Source: Streptomyces gilvus (GTDB lineage: Bacteria > Actinomycetota > Actinomycetes > Streptomycetales > Streptomycetaceae). From it: a stretch of 64,000 bases of DNA. Positions 26,289 through 34,765 of this stretch are shown one piece after another. The position numbers and the translations under genes are program-made. The notes beneath the pieces were generated by a model. That model did no database searches. It saw only the letters and a list, made by a program, of their open reading frames with translations, and was not told the DNA's origin. Numbering within the stretch: the stretch's first letter is position 1; each line of letters starts with the position of its first letter. The stretch covers positions 62,001 through 126,000 of the forward strand of contig NZ_JAKWBE010000006.1 of the NCBI RefSeq assembly GCF_022513565.1, read 5' to 3'.

Positions 26289-27581
26289 ATGAGCGAACCC
26301 CCCCGCTTCGACCGCGGCCACACCGACGACCTCATGTCCTTCCTGACGGCGAGCCCGTCGCCGTACCACGCGGTGGCGAGCGCCGCCGAGCGGCTGGAGA
26401 AGGCGGGGTTCAGGCAGGTCGCGGAGACGGACGCCTGGGACGGGACGAGCGGCGGCAAGTACGTGCTGCGCGGCGGCGCGATCGTGGCCTGGTACGTCCC
26501 CGAGGGTGCGGCGCCCCACACGCCGTTCCGTATCGTCGGCGCGCACACCGACTCCCCGAACCTGCGGGTCAAGCCGCTGCCCGACACCGGGGCGCACGGC
26601 TGGCGCCAGGTGGCCGTGGAGATCTACGGCGGGCCGCTGCTGAACTCCTGGCTCGACCGTGATCTGGGGCTGGCCGGCCGGCTGACCCTGCGGGACGGCT
26701 CGACCCGGCTGGTCAACGTCGACCGGCCGCTGCTGAGGGTGCCGCAGCTCGCCATCCACCTGGACCGTTCGGTGTCGGCGGATGGCCTCAAGCTGGACAA
26801 ACAGCGTCACATGCTGCCGGTCTGGGGTCTGGGCAACGACGTGCGCGACGGCGATCTGATCGCCTTCCTGGAGGAGAGCGCGGGGCTCGCGGCGGGCGAG
26901 GTGACCGGCTGGGACCTGATGACGCACTCCGTGGAACCGCCGGCGTACCTGGGCCGGGACAAGGAGCTGGTCGCCGGTCCGCGCATGGACAACCTGCTGT
27001 CGGTGCACGCGGGCGTGGCCGCGCTCGCCGCCGTCAGCGGCACCGACCTGCCCTGCGTCCCCGTACTCGCCGCGTTCGACCACGAGGAGAACGGCTCGCA
27101 GTCGGACACCGGGGCGGACGGGCCGCTGCTCGGGAGTGTGCTGGAGCGGTCGGTGTTCGCGCGGGGCGGGTCCTTCGAGGACCGGGCGAGAGCCTTCGCG
27201 GGCACGGTGTGCCTGTCGTCCGACACGGGTCACGCGGTGCACCCCAACTACGCCGAGCGGCACGACCCGACGCACCACCCGCGGGTCAACGGCGGGCCGA
27301 TCCTCAAGGTCAACGTCAACAACCGCTACGCCACCGACGGTTCGGGCCGCGCGGTGTTCGCCGCCGCCTGCGAGAAGGCGGACGTCCCCTTCCAGTCCTT
27401 CGTCTCCAACAACTCCATGCCGTGCGGCACGACCATCGGCCCGATCACCGCGGCCCGGCACGGCATCAAGACGGTCGACATCGGCGTGGCGATCCTGTCC
27501 ATGCACAGCGTCCGGGAGCTGTGCGGCGCGGACGACCCCCATCTGCTGGCGAATTCGCTGGTGGCGTTCCTGGAGGGGTAG
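26289..27581 (+). CDS. M18-family aminopeptidase
   Basis: Protein of 430 residues; cytosolic dinuclear zinc aminopeptidase of the aspartyl aminopeptidase family (apeB type in other actinobacteria), expected to remove N-terminal acidic residues. The start ATG 26289 follows AAGGTG. Metal and catalytic landmarks are visible: GAHTDSPNLRVKP near 84, RMDNLLS near 235, FDHEENGSQSDTGADG near 264 and NSMPCGTTIGPI near 380. Length matches the family. It sits alone between a terminator and a small membrane-protein gene. Confidence 0.94.
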   Translation: MSEPPRFDRGHTDDLMSFLTASPSPYHAVASAAERLEKAGFRQVAETDAWDGTSGGKYVLRGGAIVAWYVPEGAAPHTPFRIVGAHTDSPNLRVKPLPDTGAHGWRQVAVEIYGGPLLNSWLDRDLGLAGRLTLRDGSTRLVNVDRPLLRVPQLAIHLDRSVSADGLKLDKQRHMLPVWGLGNDVRDGDLIAFLEESAGLAAGEVTGWDLMTHSVEPPAYLGRDKELVAGPRMDNLLSVHAGVAALAAVSGTDLPCVPVLAAFDHEENGSQSDTGADGPLLGSVLERSVFARGGSFEDRARAFAGTVCLSSDTGHAVHPNYAERHDPTHHPRVNGGPILKVNVNNRYATDGSGRAVFAAACEKADVPFQSFVSNNSMPCGTTIGPITAARHGIKTVDIGVAILSMHSVRELCGADDPHLLANSLVAFLEG

Positions 27582-27662
27582 TCAGCCGGGCCCAGGCGCA
27601 TGGGTGATGCCGGTCCGGGTACCCGGGTTCTACCGCAACGACCGGACAGGGAGGCGACACTC

Positions 27663-27914
27663 ATGGGCCTCGGCGGGTGCATCATCCTCATCGCCGTGGG
27701 AGCCATCCTCACGTTCGCGACCGACTGGCACATGCAAGGGGTCAACCTCGACCTGGTCGGGATCATCCTGATGATCGTCGGCCTGATCGGCGTCAGCACC
27801 TTCAGCGGCATCGCCCGGCGCCGGCGCGTCGTGGTACCGCCGACGACACCGGTCGTGGAGGAGGAGGTCCGCCACCGTCGCACGGACGGATACTCCGACG
27901 GATACGGCGTGTAA
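27663..27914 (+). CDS. Small two-segment membrane protein (DUF6458-like)
   Basis: Protein of 83 residues. The frame is open from 27600, but ATG 27663 with GGGAGG upstream gives the family-typical start MGLGGCIILIAVGAILTFA. Two hydrophobic helices (IILIAVGAILTFATDW and LVGIILMIVGLIGVSTF) connected by HMQGVNLD match the small actinobacterial DUF6458 membrane proteins of unknown function. The C-terminal tail is rich in Arg, Val and Tyr (RRRRVVVPP onward). No operon partner. Confidence 0.85.
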   Translation: MGLGGCIILIAVGAILTFATDWHMQGVNLDLVGIILMIVGLIGVSTFSGIARRRRVVVPPTTPVVEEEVRHRRTDGYSDGYGV

Positions 27915-27979
27915 GCGCGACGGAACGTTCCACTTCCAGCGCGTCTTCTTCGCTGTGAACTCGGTGAAGACCCCGGGGC

Positions 27980-28250
27980 GCTCAGCGCCGCACGCCTCGG
28001 GGTCACGCCGGAAGGCACCTCTCGGCAGCCCCCGGAGGGCACCACGCCTGACGAACTCGACGGCCCGCTGCGGATCGTGGTGCTCGTCGTGCTGATCCCG
28101 GCCCACAACGAAGAGGTGGGCGCCGGCGGCGCCACGCCGGCCGCCACGGGCATGTGGATGGACAGCATGGCGCTGCTCGTCACGGCCACCACCCTGACGG
28201 CCGCAGGGGTGTCCCTGTTCAAGCCGGCGCCGCGCCCGCGCCGTCGCTGA
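27980..28250 (+). pseudogene. Possible glycosyltransferase-like gene remnant
   Basis: The 340-base gap after the small membrane gene holds no clear gene. One plus frame ending at TGA 28248-28250 reads RIVVLVVLIPAHNEE, a motif typical of family 2 glycosyltransferase N-termini, and within 20 codons passes to a hydrophobic stretch (MDSMALLVTATTLTAAGVSLF) and a basic tail. The catalytic middle of a glycosyltransferase is missing. I read it tentatively as an internally deleted remnant. There is no good start signal. Confidence 0.3.
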
Positions 28251-28256
28251 CGCCGG

Positions 28257-30113
28257 TCAGCCGACCGGGTCGTCCATCCCGGCCAGCACCAACGGCAGCC
28301 GGTCCGCTCCGCCTTCGGTGAGGCGGACCGGAACTCCCCAGTCCTGCTGGTGGACATGGCAGGCGGGGTAGGGGTTGTCCGTGTCGTCGTCGCAGGACGC
28401 GGCCATCGCGGAGACGTGCAGGACGCCTTCCGTGATCTCCGGGTCGAGCTCCAGAGTGCGGGAGAGGTCGGTGTCGGCGCCCTCGCCCTTCAGCAGGAGC
28501 CCGGGGGGCGTCGACGACACCAGCAGGCGGGTCGAGGGGCCGTAGCGGGTGTCGAGTTTCTGGCCCGCGGGGGCCTGGAAGATCACGTCCAACAGGAGCC
28601 TGCCGGGAGCCACTTCGGTGGCGGCCCGCCGCGTGCGGTGGGCCACCGACTCCACCCGGACCGCCTCCTCCGGCAGATGCAGCCGGGTCAGCCTGTGCCG
28701 GGCCGACTCGACCACCACGATGTCCTCGCCCACCAGCACGGCGTCGCTCGGTTCGCGCAGGTCGGTCGCGAGGGTGGTGACCTCGCCGGTCGAGGGGTCG
28801 TAGCGGCGCAGGGCGTGGTTGTAGGTGTCGCTCACGGCCACCGAGCCGTCGGGGAGGGCCGTCACGCCCAACGGGTGCTGGAACAGGGCCTGTCCGGCGG
28901 GCCCGTCGCGGTGACCGAAGTCGAACAGGCCGGTGCCGACGGCGGTGCGGACCGTGCCGTCGAGGTCCACCCAGCGCAGGGCCGAGGTCTCGGAGTCGGC
29001 CAGCCAGAGCCGGTCGGCGGTTGCCGCGAGGCCGGAGGGCTGGGCGAACCAGGCCTGCGGTCCCGGGCCGTCGACCAGCCCCTCGTTGGTGGTGCCGGCC
29101 GTGACGGCGACCGTCCCTCCCCCAGAGCCGAACGCCTGGGCGGTGCCCCCAGCCGGGTCGTACGCCCACAACTGGTGCACGCCGGCCATGGCGATCCAGA
29201 CCTTGCCGCCGAAGAGGGCCACGTCCCACGGGGAGGAGAGGTCGATCTCGCGCGCCGGACCCGAGGTGGGCGAGCCCTGCCACCACTGGCGTCCGGTGCC
29301 GGCGAGTGTGGTGACCTCGCCGGTCGCGAGGTCGAGTCGGCGCAGGGCGTGGTTGACGGTGTCGGCGACGACGACCGCGGTGTCGTCGAGGAGGGCGAGG
29401 CCCTGTGGCTCGTTGAACGCCGCCGTCTCCGCCGTGCCGTCGGCGAACCCTCGTGCGCCGGAGCCGACGCGCCGCACGACCGTCTCCCCGTCCGCCGCCA
29501 GCTCCACCAGCTGGTGCCGGGTGGTGTCGCTGACCAGGAAGGTACCGCCCGGCAGGACGAGCGCCTTGCCCGGGAAACGCAGCGTGGTCGGCTCCGGCTC
29601 CGGTGCCACGTACGGCCCGTCGCCGCGCCGCAGCGTCCCCTTCGCCTCGTGCTCCGCCTCCAGCTCCGTCACCAGCCGCTCGATCGCGTGCACATGCCCC
29701 TCGCCGGCGTGCTGCGCGACCACATACCCCTCGGGGTCGATCACCACCAGCGTCGGCCAGGCCCGCACCGCGTACTGCTTCCAGGTCGCGAGCTCCGGAT
29801 CGTCCAGCACCGGATGCGCCACCCCGTACCGCTCCACGGCGTCGGCCACCGCCGCGTGCTCCGCCTCGTGCACGAACTTCGGAGAGTGCACCCCGATGAC
29901 GACGACGGTGTCCGCGTGCTTCTCCTCCAGCTCCCGCAGCTCGTCCAGGACGTGCAGACAGTTGACGCAGCAGAACGTCCAGAAGTCGAGCACGACGATG
30001 CGTCCTCGCAGGTCGGACAGGGTGTACTGCTGGTCGCCCGTGTTCAGCCAGCCGCCCTTGCCCACCAGCTCGGGGGCTCGGACGCGGACGCGTCGGGGAG
30101 TGGAGTCGGTCAT
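28257..30113 (-). CDS. Thioredoxin-like protein with NHL beta-propeller
   Basis: Protein of 618 residues. Residues 1-150 are a thioredoxin-like domain of the TlpA/AhpC type with a FWTFCCVNC active site (C49-x-x-C52) and a cis-Pro region AWPTLVVID. Residues 165-480 carry NHL propeller repeats (FLVSDTTRHQLVEL, NEPQGLALLDD, VVVADTVNHALRRLDL, VAVSDTYNHALRRYD). The C-terminal domain is beta-rich. This is the NHLRC2-like architecture, presumed cytosolic redox protein; the reaction is unknown. A 36-bp C-rich palindromic element (29117-29152) appears inserted in frame between propeller repeats, adding about 12 residues (GGTAQAFGSGGG). It lies 29 bases after the cupin gene, so the two are probably co-transcribed. 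Confidence 0.92.
   Translation of the reverse strand: MTDSTPRRVRVRAPELVGKGGWLNTGDQQYTLSDLRGRIVVLDFWTFCCVNCLHVLDELRELEEKHADTVVVIGVHSPKFVHEAEHAAVADAVERYGVAHPVLDDPELATWKQYAVRAWPTLVVIDPEGYVVAQHAGEGHVHAIERLVTELEAEHEAKGTLRRGDGPYVAPEPEPTTLRFPGKALVLPGGTFLVSDTTRHQLVELAADGETVVRRVGSGARGFADGTAETAAFNEPQGLALLDDTAVVVADTVNHALRRLDLATGEVTTLAGTGRQWWQGSPTSGPAREIDLSSPWDVALFGGKVWIAMAGVHQLWAYDPAGGTAQAFGSGGGTVAVTAGTTNEGLVDGPGPQAWFAQPSGLAATADRLWLADSETSALRWVDLDGTVRTAVGTGLFDFGHRDGPAGQALFQHPLGVTALPDGSVAVSDTYNHALRRYDPSTGEVTTLATDLREPSDAVLVGEDIVVVESARHRLTRLHLPEEAVRVESVAHRTRRAATEVAPGRLLLDVIFQAPAGQKLDTRYGPSTRLLVSSTPPGLLLKGEGADTDLSRTLELDPEITEGVLHVSAMAASCDDDTDNPYPACHVHQQDWGVPVRLTEGGADRLPLVLAGMDDPVG
29117..29152. repeat. 36-bp C-rich palindromic element inside coding sequence
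   Basis: The element begins CTCCCCCAGAGCC and ends GGCGGTGCCCCCAG on the plus strand. Its length is a multiple of three. It resembles the 37-bp element at 30994-31030 in both ends and in the spacing of C and G runs. Elements of this form are scattered through Streptomyces genomes, as far as I recall. Confidence 0.55.
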
Positions 30114-30142
30114 GGCTCAAGAGTGCCACCCGCCACTGACAG

Positions 30143-30535
30143 TCACGAAAGCGCGTGGCCCGTCGTCGCGTCCACGTGGTCGGGGATCTCCTCGTGGTGG
30201 TCGCCGACCGTGAGGGTGCCGGTGGGTTCGAGCAGGAGGATCTGCGTGGGGGCCGGGGCGTAGGGCTTGTGGTGGGTGCCGCGGGGGACCGTGAAGACGG
30301 AGCCCTTCGGGAGGACGACCGTGCGTTCGCCGGAGGGTTCGCGCAGGGCGATGTGGAGTTCGCCGTCCAGGACCAGGAAGAACTCGTCGGTGTGGTCGTG
30401 GACGTGCCAGACGTGCTCGCCCTCGACCTTGGCGACGCGGACGTCGTAGTCGTTGACGGTGGTGACGATGCGCGGGCTCCAGCGGTCCGTGAAGGACGCG
30501 AGCGCGGCGGAGAGGGAGACGGGTTCCGTGGTCAT
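30143..30535 (-). CDS. Cupin-domain protein
   Basis: Protein of 130 residues forming a single small cupin barrel. Motif 1 is visible as EHVWHVHDHTDEFFLVLDGELHIAL with three histidines and Glu, and motif 2 as FTVPRGTHHKPYAPAPT. A metal site is therefore intact; the substrate is unknown. It starts at ATG 30533-30535 and is followed 29 bases later by the thioredoxin-NHL gene. The divergent neighbour is a broken GlxA-type regulator, which in an ancestral state may have controlled this cupin gene; that is inference. Confidence 0.88.
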   Translation of the reverse strand: MTTEPVSLSAALASFTDRWSPRIVTTVNDYDVRVAKVEGEHVWHVHDHTDEFFLVLDGELHIALREPSGERTVVLPKGSVFTVPRGTHHKPYAPAPTQILLLEPTGTLTVGDHHEEIPDHVDATTGHALS

Positions 30536-30587
30536 GGGTCCATCGTGGGGGTGGGCCGGGCCGGTGGGCGAGTGCTAGAAATCGCAT

Positions 30588-31621
30588 ATGGCGCAAGGAA
30601 GGATCCTCTCAGCCTCCTCCGCACCGGGTCGCGGTGATCGTCGACGAGGGCACCAACCCCTTCGAGGTGGGCGTGGCGACCGAGCTGTTCGGGCTGCCCC
30701 GGCCCGAACTGGGGCTCGCGGGGCCGCTGTACGAGGTGACCGTGTGCGCGCCCGCGCGTGAGGTGCGGATGAACCACGGGTTCTTCACGCTGACCGGGGT
30801 GCCGGGGCTGGACGCCGTGGACGGCGCGGACACCCTCGTCGTTCCGGGGCGGCCCGACAACGTCGTTCCGCGCGGAGGCCGTACGGGAGGCGATCCGCCG
30901 CACGCACGCGCGTGGCGCCCGCGTCGTCAGCTTCTGCACCGGACCTTCGCGCTCGCCGAGGCCGGGCTGCTGGACGGACGCCGGGCCACCACCCTCCCCC
31001 ACTGCCTCAAGGGCGTGGGGGCACCCCCAGGCGCTGGGCCGACCAGTTCCGGGAACCGCATCCGAAGGTGCTGCTGGAGCCGGACGTGCTGTTCGTCGAC
31101 GAGGGCGATCTGCTCACGGCGTCCGGCAGCGCGGCGGCGCTCGGCCTCGGGCTGCACATCTGGCGCCGGGACCACGGGGCGGAGCTCGCGAACGCCGTCT
31201 CCCGGCGGCTGGTCTCGCCTCCCACCGGGACGGCGGGCAGCGGCAGTTCGTGGAACGACCCGTTCCGGACGTGCCCGACGCGTCACTGGGACCGCTGCTG
31301 GCCTGGGCGCAGGAACGGCTGGGCGAGCCGCTGACGGTGGCGGACCTGGCGGCCCGCGCGGCGGTGTCGCCGGCGACCCTGCACCGCCGTTTCCGCGTCC
31401 AGCTGGGCACGACCCCGCTCGGCTGGCTCACCGGGGAACGCGTCGCCCTCGCCTGTCGTCTCATCGAACGCGGGGAGGAACGGCTGGACGTCGTCGCCGC
31501 GCGGAGCGGCCTGGGCAGCGCGGCCAACCTACGCGCGCGCGTGCGGCGCGAGACGGGGCTCAGCCCGTCGGCCTACCGGCGGCGTTTCGGGCCGACGCCC
31601 GGGGAAGAGGTGGGGACATGA
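30588..31621 (+). pseudogene. Frameshifted GlxA-type AraC-family regulator
   Basis: Successive frames together reproduce a DJ-1/PfpI-like domain plus AraC helix-turn-helix: VDEGTNPFEVGVATELFG, VREAIRRTHARGARVVSFCTG, FALAEAGLLDGRRATT, RWADQFREPHPKVLLEPDVLFVDEGDLL and finally LTVADLAARAAVSPATLHRRF to ETGLSPSAYRRRF. Reading-frame breaks occur near 30874, near 30944 (one base lost), at 30994-31030 where a 37-bp C-rich palindrome is inserted, and near 31217 (one base lost); the N-terminus is probably shifted too. With at least four independent lesions this is a decayed gene, not a sequencing slip. Its last codon overlaps the ATG of the LURP-one gene (ATGA). Confidence 0.85.
30994..31030. repeat. 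37-bp C-rich palindromic element in regulator pseudogene
   Basis: Begins CTCCCCCACTGCC and ends GTGGGGGCACCCCCAG. CCCCCAC pairs with GTGGGGG, and GGGGG can alternatively pair with the distal CCCCC, giving two mutually exclusive stems. It interrupts the sequence between codons for ATT and RWADQF of the GlxA-like protein. It is similar to the in-frame element at 29117-29152. Confidence 0.6.
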
Positions 31622-32112
31622 GATTCCAGGTACGCGACCGGCTCCTCGGCTTCGGCGAGGACTACTGGATCGAGGACGAGCACGGCGGCAAGGTCTTCCT
31701 CGTCGACGGCAAGGCGATGCGCCTGAGGGACACCTTCGAGCTGAAGGACACCCAGGGGCGGGTCCTGATCGACATCCACCAGAAGATGTTCGCCCTGCGC
31801 GACACCATGGTGATCGAACGGGACGGCCAGGCCCTCGCCAAGATCAAGCGCAAGCGCCTGTCCCTGCTGCGCCACCACTACCGGGTGACCCTCGTCGACG
31901 GCACAGAACTCGACGTCAGCGGCAAGATCCTCGACCGGGAGTTCGCCATCGAGTACGACGGTGAGCTGCTCGCCGTCATCTCGCGCCGCTGGCTGCACAT
32001 CCGGGAGACGTACGGCGTCGACGTCGTCCGCGACGACGCGGACCCGGCGCTGCTGATCGCGGTGACGGTGTGCGTGATCCACCTGGCGGAGAAGGAACGT
32101 GAGGAGGACTGA
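31618..32112 (+). CDS. LURP-one-related family protein
   Basis: Protein of 164 residues. The sequence is a series of short strands with the family pattern RFQVRDRLLGFGEDYWIEDE, GKVFLVDGKAMRLRDTFELKD, GRVLIDIHQKMFALRDTMVIE, as in LURP-one/Tubby C-like proteins. These have a 12-stranded barrel around a hydrophobic helix, seen here as LLIAVTVCVIHLAE near the C-terminus. Some relatives are phospholipid scramblases; the bacterial role is unknown. The ATG overlaps the stop of the upstream regulator pseudogene by four bases, so expression was once translationally coupled to it. It may now depend on another start of transcription. Confidence 0.88.
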   Translation: MRFQVRDRLLGFGEDYWIEDEHGGKVFLVDGKAMRLRDTFELKDTQGRVLIDIHQKMFALRDTMVIERDGQALAKIKRKRLSLLRHHYRVTLVDGTELDVSGKILDREFAIEYDGELLAVISRRWLHIRETYGVDVVRDDADPALLIAVTVCVIHLAEKEREED

Positions 32113-32138
32113 CACCTTCCGCCCTCCGACTGCCGGTC

Positions 32139-32936
32139 TCAGAAAGTGTGCGGGGGCTCCAGGCCCAGGACCCGGTCCTTCAGGGCCGGGAACTGCTCCC
32201 GGGTCGCCGCCACCCTCGCCGGGTCGAACTCGACGGTGAGGACCTCCTCGCCGGACCCCGCCTCGGCCAGCACCTCGCCCCACGGATCCACCACGATCGA
32301 GTGACCCGCCTGCGGAACTCCGGCATGCGTCCCGGCCGTTCCACAGGCGAGCACGAACGCCTGGTTCTCGACCGCCCGCGCCTGGGCCAGCAGCGTCCAG
32401 TGCGCCCGGCGGCGCTCCGGCCAGCCCGCCGGGACGACGAGGGTCTCGGCGCCGGCGTCGACGAGCGAGCGGAACAGCTCGGGGAAACGGAGGTCGTAGC
32501 AGGTGGCGACGCCGAGGGTGGTGTCGGGCAGACGGACCGTCACCAGCTCGCGTCCAGCGCCCATCAGCACGGCCTCGCCCTTGTCGAAGCCGAAGCGGTG
32601 GATCTTGCGGTAGGCGGCGGCCAGGTCGCCGGACGGGGAGAAGAGGAGGGAGGTGTTGTAGAGAGGGCCCTCAGGGTCGCGTTCCGGGATCGAGCCGGCG
32701 TGCAGCCACACGCCCGCGTCGCTCGCGGCCTTCGCCATGGCCTCGTACGTCGGCCCCTCGAGCGGCTCGGCGTCGGCGGCGAACCGCTCGTACGCGAAGG
32801 CGCCCGTGGTCCACAGCTCCGGCAGGACGACGAGATCGGCCCCGGCCTGCTCCCGTACCAGGGAGGCCACCCGCCGCCGACGAGATTCGACCGATTCGCC
32901 CTCGTTCACGTCGATCTGGAGCAGAGAGGCGCGCAC
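32139..32936 (-). CDS. Carbon-nitrogen hydrolase (nitrilase superfamily)
   Basis: Protein of 265 residues starting VRASLLQIDVNEGES. The open frame reaches further upstream, but GTG 32936 with AGGACGG before it starts the conserved fold exactly. The catalytic triad is visible: Glu in VLPELW (near 40), Lys in YRKIHRFGFDKGE (near 108) and Cys in GVATCYDLRFPELF (near 143). It resembles omega-amidase/Nit1-type amidases that hydrolyse small C-N bonds, for example 2-oxoglutaramate or deaminated glutathione; the exact substrate is not determinable. It is divergent from a mycothiol-dependent family gene. Confidence 0.93.
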   Translation of the reverse strand: MRASLLQIDVNEGESVESRRRRVASLVREQAGADLVVLPELWTTGAFAYERFAADAEPLEGPTYEAMAKAASDAGVWLHAGSIPERDPEGPLYNTSLLFSPSGDLAAAYRKIHRFGFDKGEAVLMGAGRELVTVRLPDTTLGVATCYDLRFPELFRSLVDAGAETLVVPAGWPERRRAHWTLLAQARAVENQAFVLACGTAGTHAGVPQAGHSIVVDPWGEVLAEAGSGEEVLTVEFDPARVAATREQFPALKDRVLGLEPPHTF

Positions 32937-33120
32937 ACTACCACCGTCCTGGCATTCGAGCCGTCCACACGGGCCTACGATCGTCACACGAAAGCACTGC
33001 CGGGGTGCCTCACAGCAGCGTAACTTAGCGTTCCAAGACACCCGCCGACAGCAGCCGCCACCTCCCACTGGCAACGCCGCCACCACCGCCCGTGTACCGA
33101 CCGCCGAGGGGTCCCGTTCC

Positions 33121-33945
33121 GTGAGTCTGCATCCCACCCTCCAGCCCTACGCCGACGCCTGGACCCACTCCATCGAAGCGATATCCGAACTGGTGGGGCC
33201 GCTCGCGGAGGGAGAGTGGAACCGGCGCACGCCCTGCCCGGGGTGGTCGGTCCGGGACGTGGTCTCCCATGTCATGGGCCTGGACTGCGAGATGCTCGGC
33301 GACCCGCGCCCCATCCACACGCTGCCGCGGGACCTGTTCCACGTCACCAACGACCACCAGCGCTACATGGAGATGCAGGTCGACGTCCGCCGCCACCACA
33401 CGGCGCCGGAGATGACCTCCGAGCTGGAGTACGTGATCATCCGGCGCAACCGCCAGCTGCGCAACGAGTCGCGCGACCCGGGCACCAAGGTGCGCGGTCC
33501 GCTCGGCACCGAGCTGACGCTGGAGGAGGCCATGCGGAGCCACGCGTTCAACGTGTGGGTGCACGAGCAGGACCTGCGCGCCGCTCTCGGCCGACCCGGC
33601 AACCTCGACTCCCCCGGCGCGCACATCGCGCGGGACGTGCTCCTCGGCGAACTGCCCGCGGTGGTGGCCGAGCGGGCGAACGCGCCGCGCAGTTCGGCGA
33701 TCGTCTTCGACGTGCACGGGCCGGTGGAGTTCCTGCGCACCATAAGGGTCGACATCCAGGGCCGCGGCACGCTGGAGACGGCCCCCGCGCTCGGGCCCGC
33801 CGCCACCTTCGCCCTGGACTGGGAGACGTACGTACGCCTGGCCTGCGGCCGGGTGACGCCGGAGGCGGTGGCGGACCGGGTGAAGGCGGAGGGCGATCCG
33901 GAACTGACGGCGGCCGTCCTGCGCCACTTCGCGGTGACGCCGTAG
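33121..33945 (+). CDS. Maleylpyruvate isomerase-family mycothiol-dependent protein
   Basis: Protein of 274 residues, GTG 33121 with GAGGGG upstream. The N-terminal half is the DinB-like MDMPI domain: WTHSIEAISELVGPLAEGEWNRRTPCPGWSVRDVVSHV, with conserved His of SHVMGLD and later NVWVHEQDLRAAL providing the usual three-His metal site region. The C-terminal half is the SCP2-like MDMPI_C domain. Relatives are mycothiol-dependent isomerases or transferases involved in aromatic or thiol detoxification. The function of this member is unknown. It is convergent with the lipoprotein gene. Confidence 0.88.
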   Translation: MSLHPTLQPYADAWTHSIEAISELVGPLAEGEWNRRTPCPGWSVRDVVSHVMGLDCEMLGDPRPIHTLPRDLFHVTNDHQRYMEMQVDVRRHHTAPEMTSELEYVIIRRNRQLRNESRDPGTKVRGPLGTELTLEEAMRSHAFNVWVHEQDLRAALGRPGNLDSPGAHIARDVLLGELPAVVAERANAPRSSAIVFDVHGPVEFLRTIRVDIQGRGTLETAPALGPAATFALDWETYVRLACGRVTPEAVADRVKAEGDPELTAAVLRHFAVTP

Positions 33946-33961
33946 GACTGCTTCGATCGGT

Positions 33962-34765
33962 TCAGCGGTCCTCGGTGACGGAGGTGGCCACGCCGTCGGC
34001 GATGACGACCTTGGCCGTCACGCCCTTCTTGGCGGCGGTCTCCAGCTGGTCGAGGGTGCAGGTGGACGTCGACTCCGCCATGGGGCTGCCGCAGATGCCG
34101 CCGGCGCCGTGCACGACGGTGTCGTTCGCGACGTAGAAGGCCTGCGGAGCGCCGCCCTGCTTCGGGGCGACCGTGTACTTGCCCGGGGCGAGGTAGGAGA
34201 CGGTGCCGTCGTAGGTGGCGTTCGCGCCCGAGCCACCGGTGCCGCCACTCTCGGCGTCATGGCGTTCGCGGACGACGGTGGCGACGCCGTTCCTGATCGT
34301 GACGTCGGCGGTGACGGGCGCCTTCCTGGTGGCCGTCTCCAACTGGGCGAGCGTGCAGCGCGGACGGGCCTCGGAGCGGGGGCTGCCGCAGACCTTGCCG
34401 GCGCCGTACACCTCGGTGTCGGTGGCGGTGAAGAAGGCCTGGTCGGTGCGGCCGGGGACATGGACGGTGTACTTGCCGGGGGCGAGGTAGCCGACCGTGC
34501 CGCCGGTGACGGTCGCGCTGTCGCCCCGGGCGGTGCCGGAGGTGTTCCGGGCGCTCGTGCCGGAGACGTGGGAGCTCTTCGAGGTCCTGGACCCGTTCTT
34601 GGACACCTTCGACGTGCCCGAGGTCCTGGACGTCGACGTGTGCTGCGAACTGCCGGTCCCCGTCGAGCCGCCGCTGTGCGAGGAGCCGTTCTGGCACGCC
34701 GTCATCAGCAGGCCGGCCGAGATCGCGGCGGTGACGAGGGCGGCCTTGCGCAGGTGGCGGTTCAT
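33962..34765 (-). CDS. Lipoprotein with two tandem cysteine-containing repeats
   Basis: Protein of 267 residues, ATG 34763-34765 with GAAGGG. A lipoprotein signal peptide (AALVTAAISAGLLMTAC) has a lipobox LMTAC ending at Cys24. A Ser/Thr/Gly-rich linker covers about residues 25-85. Two homologous repeats of about 80 residues follow: GYLAPGKYTV, VYGAGKVCGSP, CTLAQLETATRKAP, VTIRNGVATVV and then SYLAPGKYTV, VHGAGGICGSP, CTLDQLETAAKKG, VVIADGVATSV. Each repeat has two cysteines about 12 residues apart, probably a disulphide. No family with known function is recognised. The protein should be anchored on the outer face of the membrane. Confidence 0.87.
   Translation of the reverse strand: MNRHLRKAALVTAAISAGLLMTACQNGSSHSGGSTGTGSSQHTSTSRTSGTSKVSKNGSRTSKSSHVSGTSARNTSGTARGDSATVTGGTVGYLAPGKYTVHVPGRTDQAFFTATDTEVYGAGKVCGSPRSEARPRCTLAQLETATRKAPVTADVTIRNGVATVVRERHDAESGGTGGSGANATYDGTVSYLAPGKYTVAPKQGGAPQAFYVANDTVVHGAGGICGSPMAESTSTCTLDQLETAAKKGVTAKVVIADGVATSVTEDR

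Noticed and set aside
30634..32112. Single 492-codon open frame joining the GlxA-like start to the LURP-one protein
   Set aside because: The middle part is translated in wrong frames of the broken regulator; LURP-one starts at its own ATG at 31618.
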